Shown here one piece after another: positions 57,619 through 64,000 of a stretch of DNA of 64,000 bases. The notes under the pieces were generated by a model. The model worked only from the letters and a program-made list of their open reading frames with translations, was not told the DNA's origin and ran no database searches. This stretch comes from Actinoplanes flavus (lineage in GTDB: Bacteria > Actinomycetota > Actinomycetes > Mycobacteriales > Micromonosporaceae), in NCBI RefSeq assembly GCF_017592555.1, contig NZ_JAGFNS010000032.1:1-64000 (forward strand). Reading direction: 5' to 3'. Position numbers and translations under genes: made by a program. Position 1 is the first letter of the stretch. The number at the start of each line of letters is the position of its first letter.

Positions 57619-58299
57619 ATGACTGACCAGAACGCCGAGCTCGACGAGGCTCTCGAGCGGGTGGTCGAGGCGGCGCGAGCGCATCTCGCCGCCGTCAAGA
57701 CGGCCGCCGGCCGCATCGACGACGACGACGTCTGGCAGGCGTATGTCGATCTCAACAACGCCTCCTTCGCGTACGACGAGAAGCTGCTGGACGCCTTCGG
57801 CGAAGTCACGCCGTGGGACGTCGAGGCCATCGACCCGGACGAGGCGGACCGCCGGTTCGGTCAGCTGGGCGAGTCCGCGGGCAAGCCGGGCGCCGACCCG
57901 TACCCGCAGGTCGTCTCGGTCCGGCAGCGCCGCGACTACCGGGTGCCCAGCGTCGCCGCCCTGCTGCGGGTCGCCGAGGCGGCCCGGCGCAGCTCCGTCC
58001 CCGAGGACGAGGACTCCGGCCCCGTCGAGTCGGTCGGCGAGGCCGTGCTCGAGCTGCTGCAGGCCGGCGACGGGTCGCTCGCCTCGCTCGACGTGCCCGA
58101 ACTGGAGCCGCTCGACGGCCTGCTCACCGTCACCGAGGTGACCGAGCCGCTGGACCTGGAGGCCTTCGACGACGCGGACGGCAGCGGCCCGTTCGCTCCG
58201 GTCGAGGGCGACCTGCTGGTCGGCCGTCTCGACGAGCACCCGTTCCTGCCCGACGAGGACGACCACGATCACGACCACGCCGGTCACCACCACCACTGA
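57619..58299 (+). CDS. Conserved hypothetical protein with His-rich tail
   Basis: A 226-residue acidic soluble protein. The N-terminal half is helical (LERVVEAARAHLAAVKTAAG, YVDLNNASFAYDEKLLDAFG), the middle reads RDYRVPSVAALLRVAEAARR, and the C-terminus ends DEDDHDHDHAGHHHH. Such an Asp/His tail commonly binds nickel, zinc or cobalt. The core family is not recognised by me. The ATG lies 22 bp past the M20 hydrolase stop; the GGAAGG site is rather far (12 bp). Metal delivery to the neighbouring metallohydrolase is a speculative link. Confidence 0.75.
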   Translation: MTDQNAELDEALERVVEAARAHLAAVKTAAGRIDDDDVWQAYVDLNNASFAYDEKLLDAFGEVTPWDVEAIDPDEADRRFGQLGESAGKPGADPYPQVVSVRQRRDYRVPSVAALLRVAEAARRSSVPEDEDSGPVESVGEAVLELLQAGDGSLASLDVPELEPLDGLLTVTEVTEPLDLEAFDDADGSGPFAPVEGDLLVGRLDEHPFLPDEDDHDHDHAGHHHH

Positions 58300-58304
58300 C
58301 GGAC

Positions 58305-58337
58305 CAGGGCCCGTCCGCGTCGGGCGGGCGGGCCCTG
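58305..58337. terminator. Hairpin terminator, convergent pair
   Basis: CAGGGCCCGTCCGC and GCGGGCGGGCCCTG pair with one wobble around five bases, between the His-rich protein gene and the convergent small DUF5703-like gene. It begins 5 bp after one stop and ends at the other. Confidence 0.8.
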
Positions 58338-58529
58338 TCAGTAACTGAGGCCGGGCTGCGGGGTGGGCTGGAGGCGACGGCGGAGCATCACCTTGCGGCT
58401 CCCGTCGGCGAAGAGCTGCACCCTGGCCAGCTCCCAGCCGGAGAACTCGGCCTGGATGGCGAGCTGCGCCGCCGCGGTCAGTCGATCGACATTCGAAGGC
58501 AACCGTAGCGGCGCGTATTCGTAGTCCAT
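58338..58529 (-). CDS. Small conserved actinobacterial protein, DUF5703-like
   Basis: A 63-residue basic protein starting MDYEYAPLRLPSNVDRL and containing AEFSGWELARVQLFADGSRKVML. I recall this pattern as DUF5703, a short actinobacterial family without known function; no search was done. ATG at 58529 gives the family-like start although no good Shine-Dalgarno precedes it; GTG or ATG up to 58565 would add 12 residues. It is probably monocistronic. Confidence 0.75.
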   Translation of the reverse strand: MDYEYAPLRLPSNVDRLTAAAQLAIQAEFSGWELARVQLFADGSRKVMLRRRLQPTPQPGLSY

Positions 58530-58670
58530 GGCGTCTAATATGCTCCCCACCCCGACCGACGACAAGCGCTGACCAGCGCTTATTCACCCACCCGGCGATC
58601 GCCCTGGTCATCGGCGGGGCCGCTCGGGGCACGGCCGTGAGCCTCCGGCCGGCCCGGATCGAACGCGCGG

Positions 58671-59669
58671 TCAGCCGTGGTAGCTGTGGGGGTGGCCGGC
58701 GCCCTCGCGTTCGGGGTAGCCGACCTCGATCGCGGAGACGTCGTCGAGGGCGAAGGCGATCTCGGCCGGGAGGGTGAGGTGCTCGCTGCGCAGGGCGCCC
58801 TCCAGTTGGCCGGCGGTGCGGGCGCCGAGGACCGGGGCGGCCACACCTGGGCGGTCGCGGATCCAGGCCAGGGCCACCTCCAGCGGGGACACGCCCAGGC
58901 CGCTCGCCGCGGTGACCACCGCCTCGACGATGCTGGAGCTGCGCGGCTCCAGGTAGGTCTGGACGAACGGGGCCATGTGCTCGGAGGCGGCCCGGGAGTC
59001 GAGCGGGCGGCCGTTGCGGTACTTGCCGGTGAGCACCCCGCGGCCCAGTGGCGACCAGGCCAGCACGCCGAACCCGAGGGCGGCGGCGGCCGGCAGGATC
59101 TCCCGTTCGATGCCGCGTTCCAGTAGGGAGTACTCCATCTGGGCGGCCACGATCGGGGCGCGGCCGGGGTAGGCCGCCTGCCAGGTGGCGGCCCGGGCGG
59201 TCTGCCAGGCGGCGAAGTTGGACACGCCGACGTAGCGGACCCGGCCGCTGGCCACCGCGTGGTCGAGCGCGGCCAGGGTCTCCTCGAACGGGGTCTGGGC
59301 GTCGTACCCGTGCACCTGCCACAGGTCGACGTAGTCGGTGCCGAGCCGGCGCAGCGACGCGTCCAGCGACCGCAGCAGGTTGCCGCGGGAGCCGTCGCGC
59401 GGGCGGTAGCGGTGCGGGGTGAGGCCCGCCTTGGTGGCGATCACCACCTCGTCGCGGGGGACCAGGTGGTCGAGCAGCGAGCCGATCACCGACTCGGCGT
59501 CGCCGTCGCCGTACACGTCGGCGGTGTCCAGAAGCGTGCCGCCCGCCTCCAGGAAGATCTTCAGCTGATCCGCCGCGTCGTCGGGGTCGGTGTCCCGGCC
59601 CCAGGTCATGGTGCCGAGCGCGAGCCGCGAAACCGCTAGCCCGCTTCGGCCGAGCGGTCGCTGATGCAT
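58671..59669 (-). CDS. Aldo/keto reductase
   Basis: A 332-residue NADPH-dependent aldo/keto reductase barrel. The catalytic tetrad is visible: Asp and Tyr in LLDTADVYGDG, Lys in VVIATKAG, and His in LWQVHGYD. GVSNFAAWQ and AWSPLGRGVLTGKYR follow. The C-terminus ends in HPHSYHG, unusually His-rich. The physiological substrate is unknown. ATG at 59669 gives the family start MHQRPLGRSGLAVSR. It is divergent from the flavin/F420 oxidoreductase gene. Confidence 0.92.
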   Translation of the reverse strand: MHQRPLGRSGLAVSRLALGTMTWGRDTDPDDAADQLKIFLEAGGTLLDTADVYGDGDAESVIGSLLDHLVPRDEVVIATKAGLTPHRYRPRDGSRGNLLRSLDASLRRLGTDYVDLWQVHGYDAQTPFEETLAALDHAVASGRVRYVGVSNFAAWQTARAATWQAAYPGRAPIVAAQMEYSLLERGIEREILPAAAALGFGVLAWSPLGRGVLTGKYRNGRPLDSRAASEHMAPFVQTYLEPRSSSIVEAVVTAASGLGVSPLEVALAWIRDRPGVAAPVLGARTAGQLEGALRSEHLTLPAEIAFALDDVSAIEVGYPEREGAGHPHSYHG

Positions 59670-59806
59670 GAGTGAACCTTATTCAGACCAGCCCTTTCGC
59701 GAAATGCTCGAGCATCGGCCGGGTGGGTCGGTTACCGGACCGAAACGGGTCGGGCTTCGGTCAGTAGGCTTGCCCGGGAACCGTCAAGATCTCGGGAGGG
59801 CAGCTC

Positions 59807-60859
59807 GTGCGGCTCGGACTCAGCCTCGGCTACCAGACGGCGTGGAGCACTCCCGCCGATCATCTCGCCATGGCGCGGGAGGCGGACCGGCTCGGCTACT
59901 CGGTGGTCTGGGCCGCCGAGGCGTACGGCTCGGACACGGTGAGCATGCTGGCCTGGATCGCCGGCCAGACCGAGCGGATCGACCTGGGCGCGGCCGTCAT
60001 GCAGATCCCGGCGCGGACCCCGGCGATGACCGCGATGACGGCCGCCACCCTGGACACCCTGTCCGGCAAGCGGTTCCGGCTCGGTCTGGGCGTCTCCGGC
60101 CCGCAGGTGTCCGAGGGCTGGCACGGTGTGCGGTTCGCCAAGCCGCTCGCCCGTACCCGGGAGTATGTGGACATCGTCCGGCAGGCGCTGTCCCGGCAGG
60201 CGGTGTCCTACCAGGGCGAGCACTACACGCTGCCGCTGCCCGGCGGCGCCGGCAAGCCGCTGCGGCTGGGTTTCCACCCGGCGCGTACCGAGATCCCGGT
60301 CTATCTGGCCGCGGTCGGCCCGAAGAACCTGGAGCTGGCCGGTGAGATCGCCGACGGCTGGCTGGGGATCTTCCTGGCCCCGGACGCGTGCGGCGACCAG
60401 CTGCGGCACATCGCGGCCGGCCGGGCCCGGCGCGGGCTGGGGCTGTCCGGTTTCGACGTGGTGGCCAGCGTGCCGGTGGCGATCGGCGACGACCTGGACG
60501 CCTGCGCCGACGTGATCCGGCCGTACGCGGCGCTCTACGTCGGCGGGATGGGCAGCCGGGAACAGAACTTCTACAACGCGCTCGCGGTCCGGCTGGGCTA
60601 CGCCGACGAGGCGAAGGCGGTGCAGGACCTCTACCTGAGCCGCAAGCCGGCCGAGGCGGCGGCCGCGATGCCCCGGGAGTTCATCGAGCGCACCTCGATC
60701 ATCGGCACCCGTGAGCAGGTCCGGAAACGGATCGAGGAGTACGCGGCGGCCGGGGTCGGCACGCTGTCGATCAGCCCCTACGTGGGTGATCTGGAGAGCG
60801 GCCTGCGGACGCTGCGGATCGTGGCCGAGGCCTTCGACTCCTCCGGCGTGGGCCGCTAG
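59807..60859 (+). CDS. LLM-class (F420-dependent) oxidoreductase
   Basis: A 350-residue luciferase-like monooxygenase-fold protein. It opens RLGLSLGYQTAWSTPADHLA, shows LGYSVVWAAEAYGSD and DLGAAVMQIPARTPAMTAMT typical of the F420-using branch, and ends with an ERTSIIGTREQVRKRIEEY helix. Mycothiol-producing actinobacteria use F420 widely, which supports F420 over flavin. GTG at 59807 follows GGGAGGG. Its stop overlaps the next gene by one base (TAGTG), so it heads a run of co-directional genes up to mshC. Confidence 0.9.
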   Translation: MRLGLSLGYQTAWSTPADHLAMAREADRLGYSVVWAAEAYGSDTVSMLAWIAGQTERIDLGAAVMQIPARTPAMTAMTAATLDTLSGKRFRLGLGVSGPQVSEGWHGVRFAKPLARTREYVDIVRQALSRQAVSYQGEHYTLPLPGGAGKPLRLGFHPARTEIPVYLAAVGPKNLELAGEIADGWLGIFLAPDACGDQLRHIAAGRARRGLGLSGFDVVASVPVAIGDDLDACADVIRPYAALYVGGMGSREQNFYNALAVRLGYADEAKAVQDLYLSRKPAEAAAAMPREFIERTSIIGTREQVRKRIEEYAAAGVGTLSISPYVGDLESGLRTLRIVAEAFDSSGVGR

Positions 60860-61551
60860 TGGCCACCGTACTCCTGCTGCGGCACGGCCGGACCACCGCG
60901 AACGCCTCCGGGGAACTCGCCGGGCGCCGGCCGGTCGAGCTGGACGACACCGGCCGTGCCCAGGCGTCCCGGGTGGCCGCCCGCCTGGACGGGCTGCCGC
61001 TGGCCGCGGTGGTCTCCAGCCCGCTCGTCCGCTGCCGGCAGACGGTCGGGCTGGCGGTGCCGGGTGCCGAGCCGGCCCTGGACGAGGGACTGACCGAGTG
61101 CGGGTACGGCGACTGGGAGGGCCGGCAGCTCAAGGAGCTGGCCGGGGAGCCGCTCTGGCAGGTCGTCCAGCACCACCCCAGCGCGGTCGTCTTCCCGAAC
61201 GGCGAGTCGATGGCCGCGATGTCGGCACGGGCGGTCGAGGCGATCCGCTCCTGGGACGCGAAGATCACCGCCGAGCACGGCGCGGACGCGGTCTGGCTGG
61301 CGTGCAGCCACGGCGATGTGATCAAGGCCATCGTGGCCGACGCGCTGGGCCTGCACCTCGACCAGTTCCAGCGGATCGTGGCCGACCCGGCGTCGATCAC
61401 CGCGATCCGGTACACCGCGGGGCGGCCGTTCGTGGTGCGCCTCAACGAGACCGGTGAGCTGGGCTCCCTCGTACCCCCGAAGATCGATGGCCGGGAGCGG
61501 GCCGCGGAGAGTGACGCGGCCGTGGGTGGTGGCGCCGGAGGCGGTGTCTGA
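60859..61551 (+). CDS. Histidine phosphatase superfamily protein, MSMEG_4193-type phosphomutase-like
   Basis: A 230-residue protein with the catalytic phospho-His motif LLLRHGRTTANASG near the start, VSSPLVRCRQT, and SHGDVIKAIVADAL with the second His. The C-terminal 25 residues are disordered. Its place next to DUF3090, SCO1664-type and mshC genes matches the MSMEG_4193 family block of actinobacteria. The substrate is unknown. GTG at 60859 shares one base with the upstream stop. Confidence 0.9.
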   Translation: MATVLLLRHGRTTANASGELAGRRPVELDDTGRAQASRVAARLDGLPLAAVVSSPLVRCRQTVGLAVPGAEPALDEGLTECGYGDWEGRQLKELAGEPLWQVVQHHPSAVVFPNGESMAAMSARAVEAIRSWDAKITAEHGADAVWLACSHGDVIKAIVADALGLHLDQFQRIVADPASITAIRYTAGRPFVVRLNETGELGSLVPPKIDGRERAAESDAAVGGGAGGGV

Positions 61552-61660
61552 CGACGCTCCGTGATCGCCGCATAGTCGCAGCGTGGGCCGGTTTGCGCCC
61601 TCGGCGAACCGGGGACCTTGGCCCGCGCGGTCACCGCCGCGGATGGCTAGGGTTGTCGGC

Positions 61661-62248
61661 ATGACCCACCAAGTGCATGCCTTCGAGCCGCCGGAGCGGT
61701 TCGTCGCCGGGACGGTGGGCGAGCCGGGGGACCGCACTTTCTATCTCCAGGCCCGCGGTGGCGGCCGGGTGATCAGCGTCGCGCTGGAGAAGGTCCAGGT
61801 GTCGCTGCTCGCCGAGAAGCTGGAGGAGCTGCTCCTCGAGGCGAACAAGCGGTTCGGCGTCACGCTGCCGGAGACCGCGGTGACGGTCGCGCACGACAAC
61901 GAGCCGCTCGACACCCCGGTCGACGAGGAGTTCCGCGTCGGCACGCTGGGTCTGGCCTTCGACGTGGACACCAGCACCGTCGTGATCGAGGCGATCGAGG
62001 CCGGCGAACCGGATGCCGACCTCTCCGGGAGCCCGCTCGACGACGAGGACGACGAGGAGAGCGACGACGACGAGCCGGACGACGATCTGGACCGGCTCCG
62101 GGTGCGGCTCACGCCCGAGGCGACCCGCGCGTTCATCGACCGGGCCCGCCGGGTCGTGGCCGCCGGGCGGCCGCCGTGCCCGCTCTGCGGCCAGCCGCTC
62201 GACCCGGCCGGTCACCTCTGTCCCCGGCACAACGGCTACCACCGGTGA
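61661..62248 (+). CDS. DUF3090 family protein
   Basis: A 195-residue protein opening THQVHAFEPPERFVAGTVGE, as DUF3090 proteins do, with FYLQARGGGRVISVALEKVQ and an acidic stretch in the middle. The C-terminus has CPLCGQPLDPAGHLCPRHNG, a likely zinc knuckle. ATG at 61661 is the family start; about 110 bp separate it from the preceding gene. Its stop overlaps the next gene by GTGA. The function is unknown but the gene is tied to mshC in many actinobacteria. Confidence 0.93.
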   Translation: MTHQVHAFEPPERFVAGTVGEPGDRTFYLQARGGGRVISVALEKVQVSLLAEKLEELLLEANKRFGVTLPETAVTVAHDNEPLDTPVDEEFRVGTLGLAFDVDTSTVVIEAIEAGEPDADLSGSPLDDEDDEESDDDEPDDDLDRLRVRLTPEATRAFIDRARRVVAAGRPPCPLCGQPLDPAGHLCPRHNGYHR

Positions 62249-63060
62249 CGGCGGAGCCGACGTCGGTGCTGGCCGAGGCCGACGCGCTCGAGTTGCTCGG
62301 GCGCGGGCGGATCGAGATCGAGGGGCGTCTCGTCGACGCCTCCAACACCACTCTGCGCGCCGAGATCAGCCTGGACGGGCTGACCCGGCGCTGCGTCTAC
62401 AAGCCGGTGCGCGGCGAGCGCCCGCTGTGGGACTTCCCGGACGGCACGCTGGCCGGCCGTGAGGTGGCGGCCTACCTGGTCTCCCGGGCCACCGGGTGGG
62501 ATCTGGTGCCGCCCACCATCCTGCGGGACGGGCCGCTCGGCCCCGGGGCGCTGCAACTCTGGATCGACGAGCCGGAGGAGGCGCCCGCGCTGATCGGGTT
62601 CGTCCCGGCGTACGACGTGCCGCCCGGCTGGATCCCGGTGGCCGCGGCGCGCGACGACGACGGCGACGCCTTCGCGCTGGCCCATGCCGACGACCCGCGC
62701 CTGGCCCGGCTGGCCCTCTTCGACGCGGTGATCAACAACGCCGACCGCAAGGGCGGGCACGTGCTCTATCCGGCCACCGGCGGCCTGCACGGGGTGGACC
62801 ACGGGGTCAGCTTCCACGTGGAGAACAAGTTGCGCACGGTTCTCTGGGGCTGGACCGGCCGGCCGCTGCCGGATGAGGGCACGGCGGTGCTCACCCGGCT
62901 CGGCGAGCGGCTGGCGGGGCCGCTCGGCGCGGCGCTCGAGGAGCATCTGACCGTCGCCGAGGTGCAGCATGCCGGGCTGCGGGTGAAGCGGCTGCTGCGG
63001 GCGGCCCGGTTCCCCCAGCCGCCGTCCGACTGGCCGGCTATTCCCTGGCCGCCGATCTAG
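62245..63060 (+). CDS. SCO1664-family protein
   Basis: A 271-residue protein related to phosphatidylinositol 3/4-kinase-like or HipA-like folds, known as the SCO1664 family. Residues RRCVYKPVRGERPLWDFPDG hold a candidate ATP-contacting Lys, FDAVINNADRKGGHVL resembles the catalytic loop, and GVDHGVSFH follows with the metal-binding Asp. It is probably a small-molecule or protein kinase, unproven. GTG at 62245 overlaps the DUF3090 stop, so the two are coupled. Confidence 0.9.
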   Translation: MTAEPTSVLAEADALELLGRGRIEIEGRLVDASNTTLRAEISLDGLTRRCVYKPVRGERPLWDFPDGTLAGREVAAYLVSRATGWDLVPPTILRDGPLGPGALQLWIDEPEEAPALIGFVPAYDVPPGWIPVAAARDDDGDAFALAHADDPRLARLALFDAVINNADRKGGHVLYPATGGLHGVDHGVSFHVENKLRTVLWGWTGRPLPDEGTAVLTRLGERLAGPLGAALEEHLTVAEVQHAGLRVKRLLRAARFPQPPSDWPAIPWPPI

Positions 63061-63114
63061 AGGTTTAGCTCACGCCCCGGGGTGCCGTCCGGGGCCGCTG
63101 GTTAGGCTCCTTTC

Positions 63115-64000
63115 ATGGATGCATGGACCGGCCACGACGTACCCACCCTGCCGGATTCGCCCGCGCGGTCCCCGCTGCGGCTGTACGACACGGCGCGGGC
63201 GTCGGCGCAGCCCAGCACGCCGGCCGGCAGCGCGACGATGTACGTCTGCGGCATCACGCCGTACGACGCCACCCACCTCGGCCATGCCGCCACGATGATC
63301 ACCTTCGATCTGGTGAATCGCATGTGGCGGGACCTCGGAAACGATGTCCGATATGTGCAGAATGTGACGGACATCGACGACCCGTTGCTGGAGCGCGCCG
63401 CGCGCGACGGCGAGGACTGGATCGTTCTGGCGATGCGGGAGACGGCCCTGTTCCGGGAGGACATGGAGGCGCTGCGGATCATTCCGCCCGCGCACTACGT
63501 CGGCGCTGTCGAGTCCATTCCGGGAATCGTCGAGCACGTCGTCGAACTGATCGGGAAAGGGGCCGCGTACCAGCTCGGCGACGGCACCGGCGACGTCTAC
63601 TTCGACATCTCCGCCGCGCCCCGGTTCGGCTACGAGTCGCACCTGTCGCGCGACGAGATGACGCTGCTGTCCGCGGAGCGCGGCGGCGACCCGGACCGGG
63701 CCGGCAAGCGGGACCCGCTCGACCCGCTGCTGTGGCGCGGCGCCCGGGACGGCGAGCCGGTGTGGGACGGCGGCGAACTCGGCCCCGGCCGCCCGGGCTG
63801 GCACATCGAGTGCGCCACCATCGCGCTCCGGCTGCTCGGCGACACCATCGACGTGCAGGGCGGCGGCAGTGACCTGCTCTACCCCCACCACGAGTGCTCG
63901 GCGGCGCACGCCGAGGTGCTGACCGGGGCGGAGCCGTTCGCCACGCACTACGTGCACGCCGGGATGATCGGCCTGGACGGCGAGAAGATGTCGAAGTCGC
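63115..64000 (+). CDS. mshC: Cysteine:glucosaminyl-inositol ligase MshC (mycothiol synthesis), 3' end missing
   Basis: The first 295 codons of a gene cut by the window end (a full protein is about 410 residues). It is a cysteinyl-tRNA synthetase-like enzyme that ligates cysteine to GlcN-inositol. YVCGITPYDATHLGHAAT carries the zinc-ligand Cys and the HIGH-type motif, TDIDDPLLERAARDG follows, WHIECATIA has a second zinc ligand, and YPHHECSAAHAE holds further ones. The segment GEKMSKS lies at the very end. The N-terminus WTGHDVPTLP is typical of MshC and not of CysS. Its presence indicates a mycothiol-producing actinomycete. Confidence 0.95.
   Translation, partial: MDAWTGHDVPTLPDSPARSPLRLYDTARASAQPSTPAGSATMYVCGITPYDATHLGHAATMITFDLVNRMWRDLGNDVRYVQNVTDIDDPLLERAARDGEDWIVLAMRETALFREDMEALRIIPPAHYVGAVESIPGIVEHVVELIGKGAAYQLGDGTGDVYFDISAAPRFGYESHLSRDEMTLLSAERGGDPDRAGKRDPLDPLLWRGARDGEPVWDGGELGPGRPGWHIECATIALRLLGDTIDVQGGGSDLLYPHHECSAAHAEVLTGAEPFATHYVHAGMIGLDGEKMSKS

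Overview
The window is high-GC actinobacterial chromosome. It most likely comes from the Micromonosporaceae and looks Actinoplanes-like. Supports are GC-rich third codon positions, many GTG starts, tight GTGA/ATGA gene overlaps, a mycothiol gene (mshC) with its usual actinobacterial neighbours (phosphomutase-like, DUF3090, SCO1664 family), SigB/F/G-type sigma factors, and chemotaxis-type genes that fit an organism with a motile spore stage. No rRNA, tRNA, CRISPR array, prophage or complete insertion sequence was seen. Family assignments come from reading the translated sequence; no database search was run.

Layout. 1-9.1 kb: tail of a SigB/F/G sigma factor, a PAP2 phosphatase, a secreted glucosaminidase, a CHASE-only membrane sensor convergent with a CheY-like receiver, the HrpA helicase, a small actinobacterial protein and a secreted LamG-like protein. 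9.1-19.1 kb: a 38-bp repeat with a small TTG-started gene, a chemoreceptor, a four-gene chain (small membrane peptide, exonuclease III, PP2C phosphatase, B12-binding protein), a GGDEF-EAL enzyme and a universal stress protein. 19.3-31 kb: citrate synthase, long hairpins, gluconokinase, a degenerate 135-bp repeat, a cobalamin riboswitch and the cobalamin operon (chelatase, cobO, cobB, cobE-like), then a glutamate-cysteine ligase-like enzyme and a membrane protein.

31-43 kb: a 1173-residue repeat protein stands in front of a signalling block. The block contains a sigma factor fused to a STAS domain, facing an operon of STAS-HATPase, CheB, CheR-PAS and a second STAS-HATPase. SecA2 follows. 43-51 kb: an orphan winged-helix protein, a kinase-like protein without a P-loop, a DksA-type zinc finger and a DUF72 protein. 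Next comes a cassette of a WXG100-sized helical protein, a 301-residue protein, an FtsK-type ATPase and a coiled-coil membrane protein. 51-64 kb: NYN nuclease-like protein, a ClpC-type unfoldase, a LysR regulator, a hemerythrin, an M20 hydrolase, small conserved proteins, redox enzymes and the mshC block (mshC is cut by the window end).

The parts that ordinary annotation explains least are four. The first is the FtsK/helical-protein cassette, which looks like a reduced type VII-like machine. The second is the sigma-STAS fusion, whose STAS domain lacks the phosphorylatable serine and lies next to two STAS-HATPase fusions. The third is the giant repeat protein. The fourth is the concentration of coding and non-coding tandem repeats between about 22.7 and 34.6 kb, including three independent expansions inside one chelatase gene.
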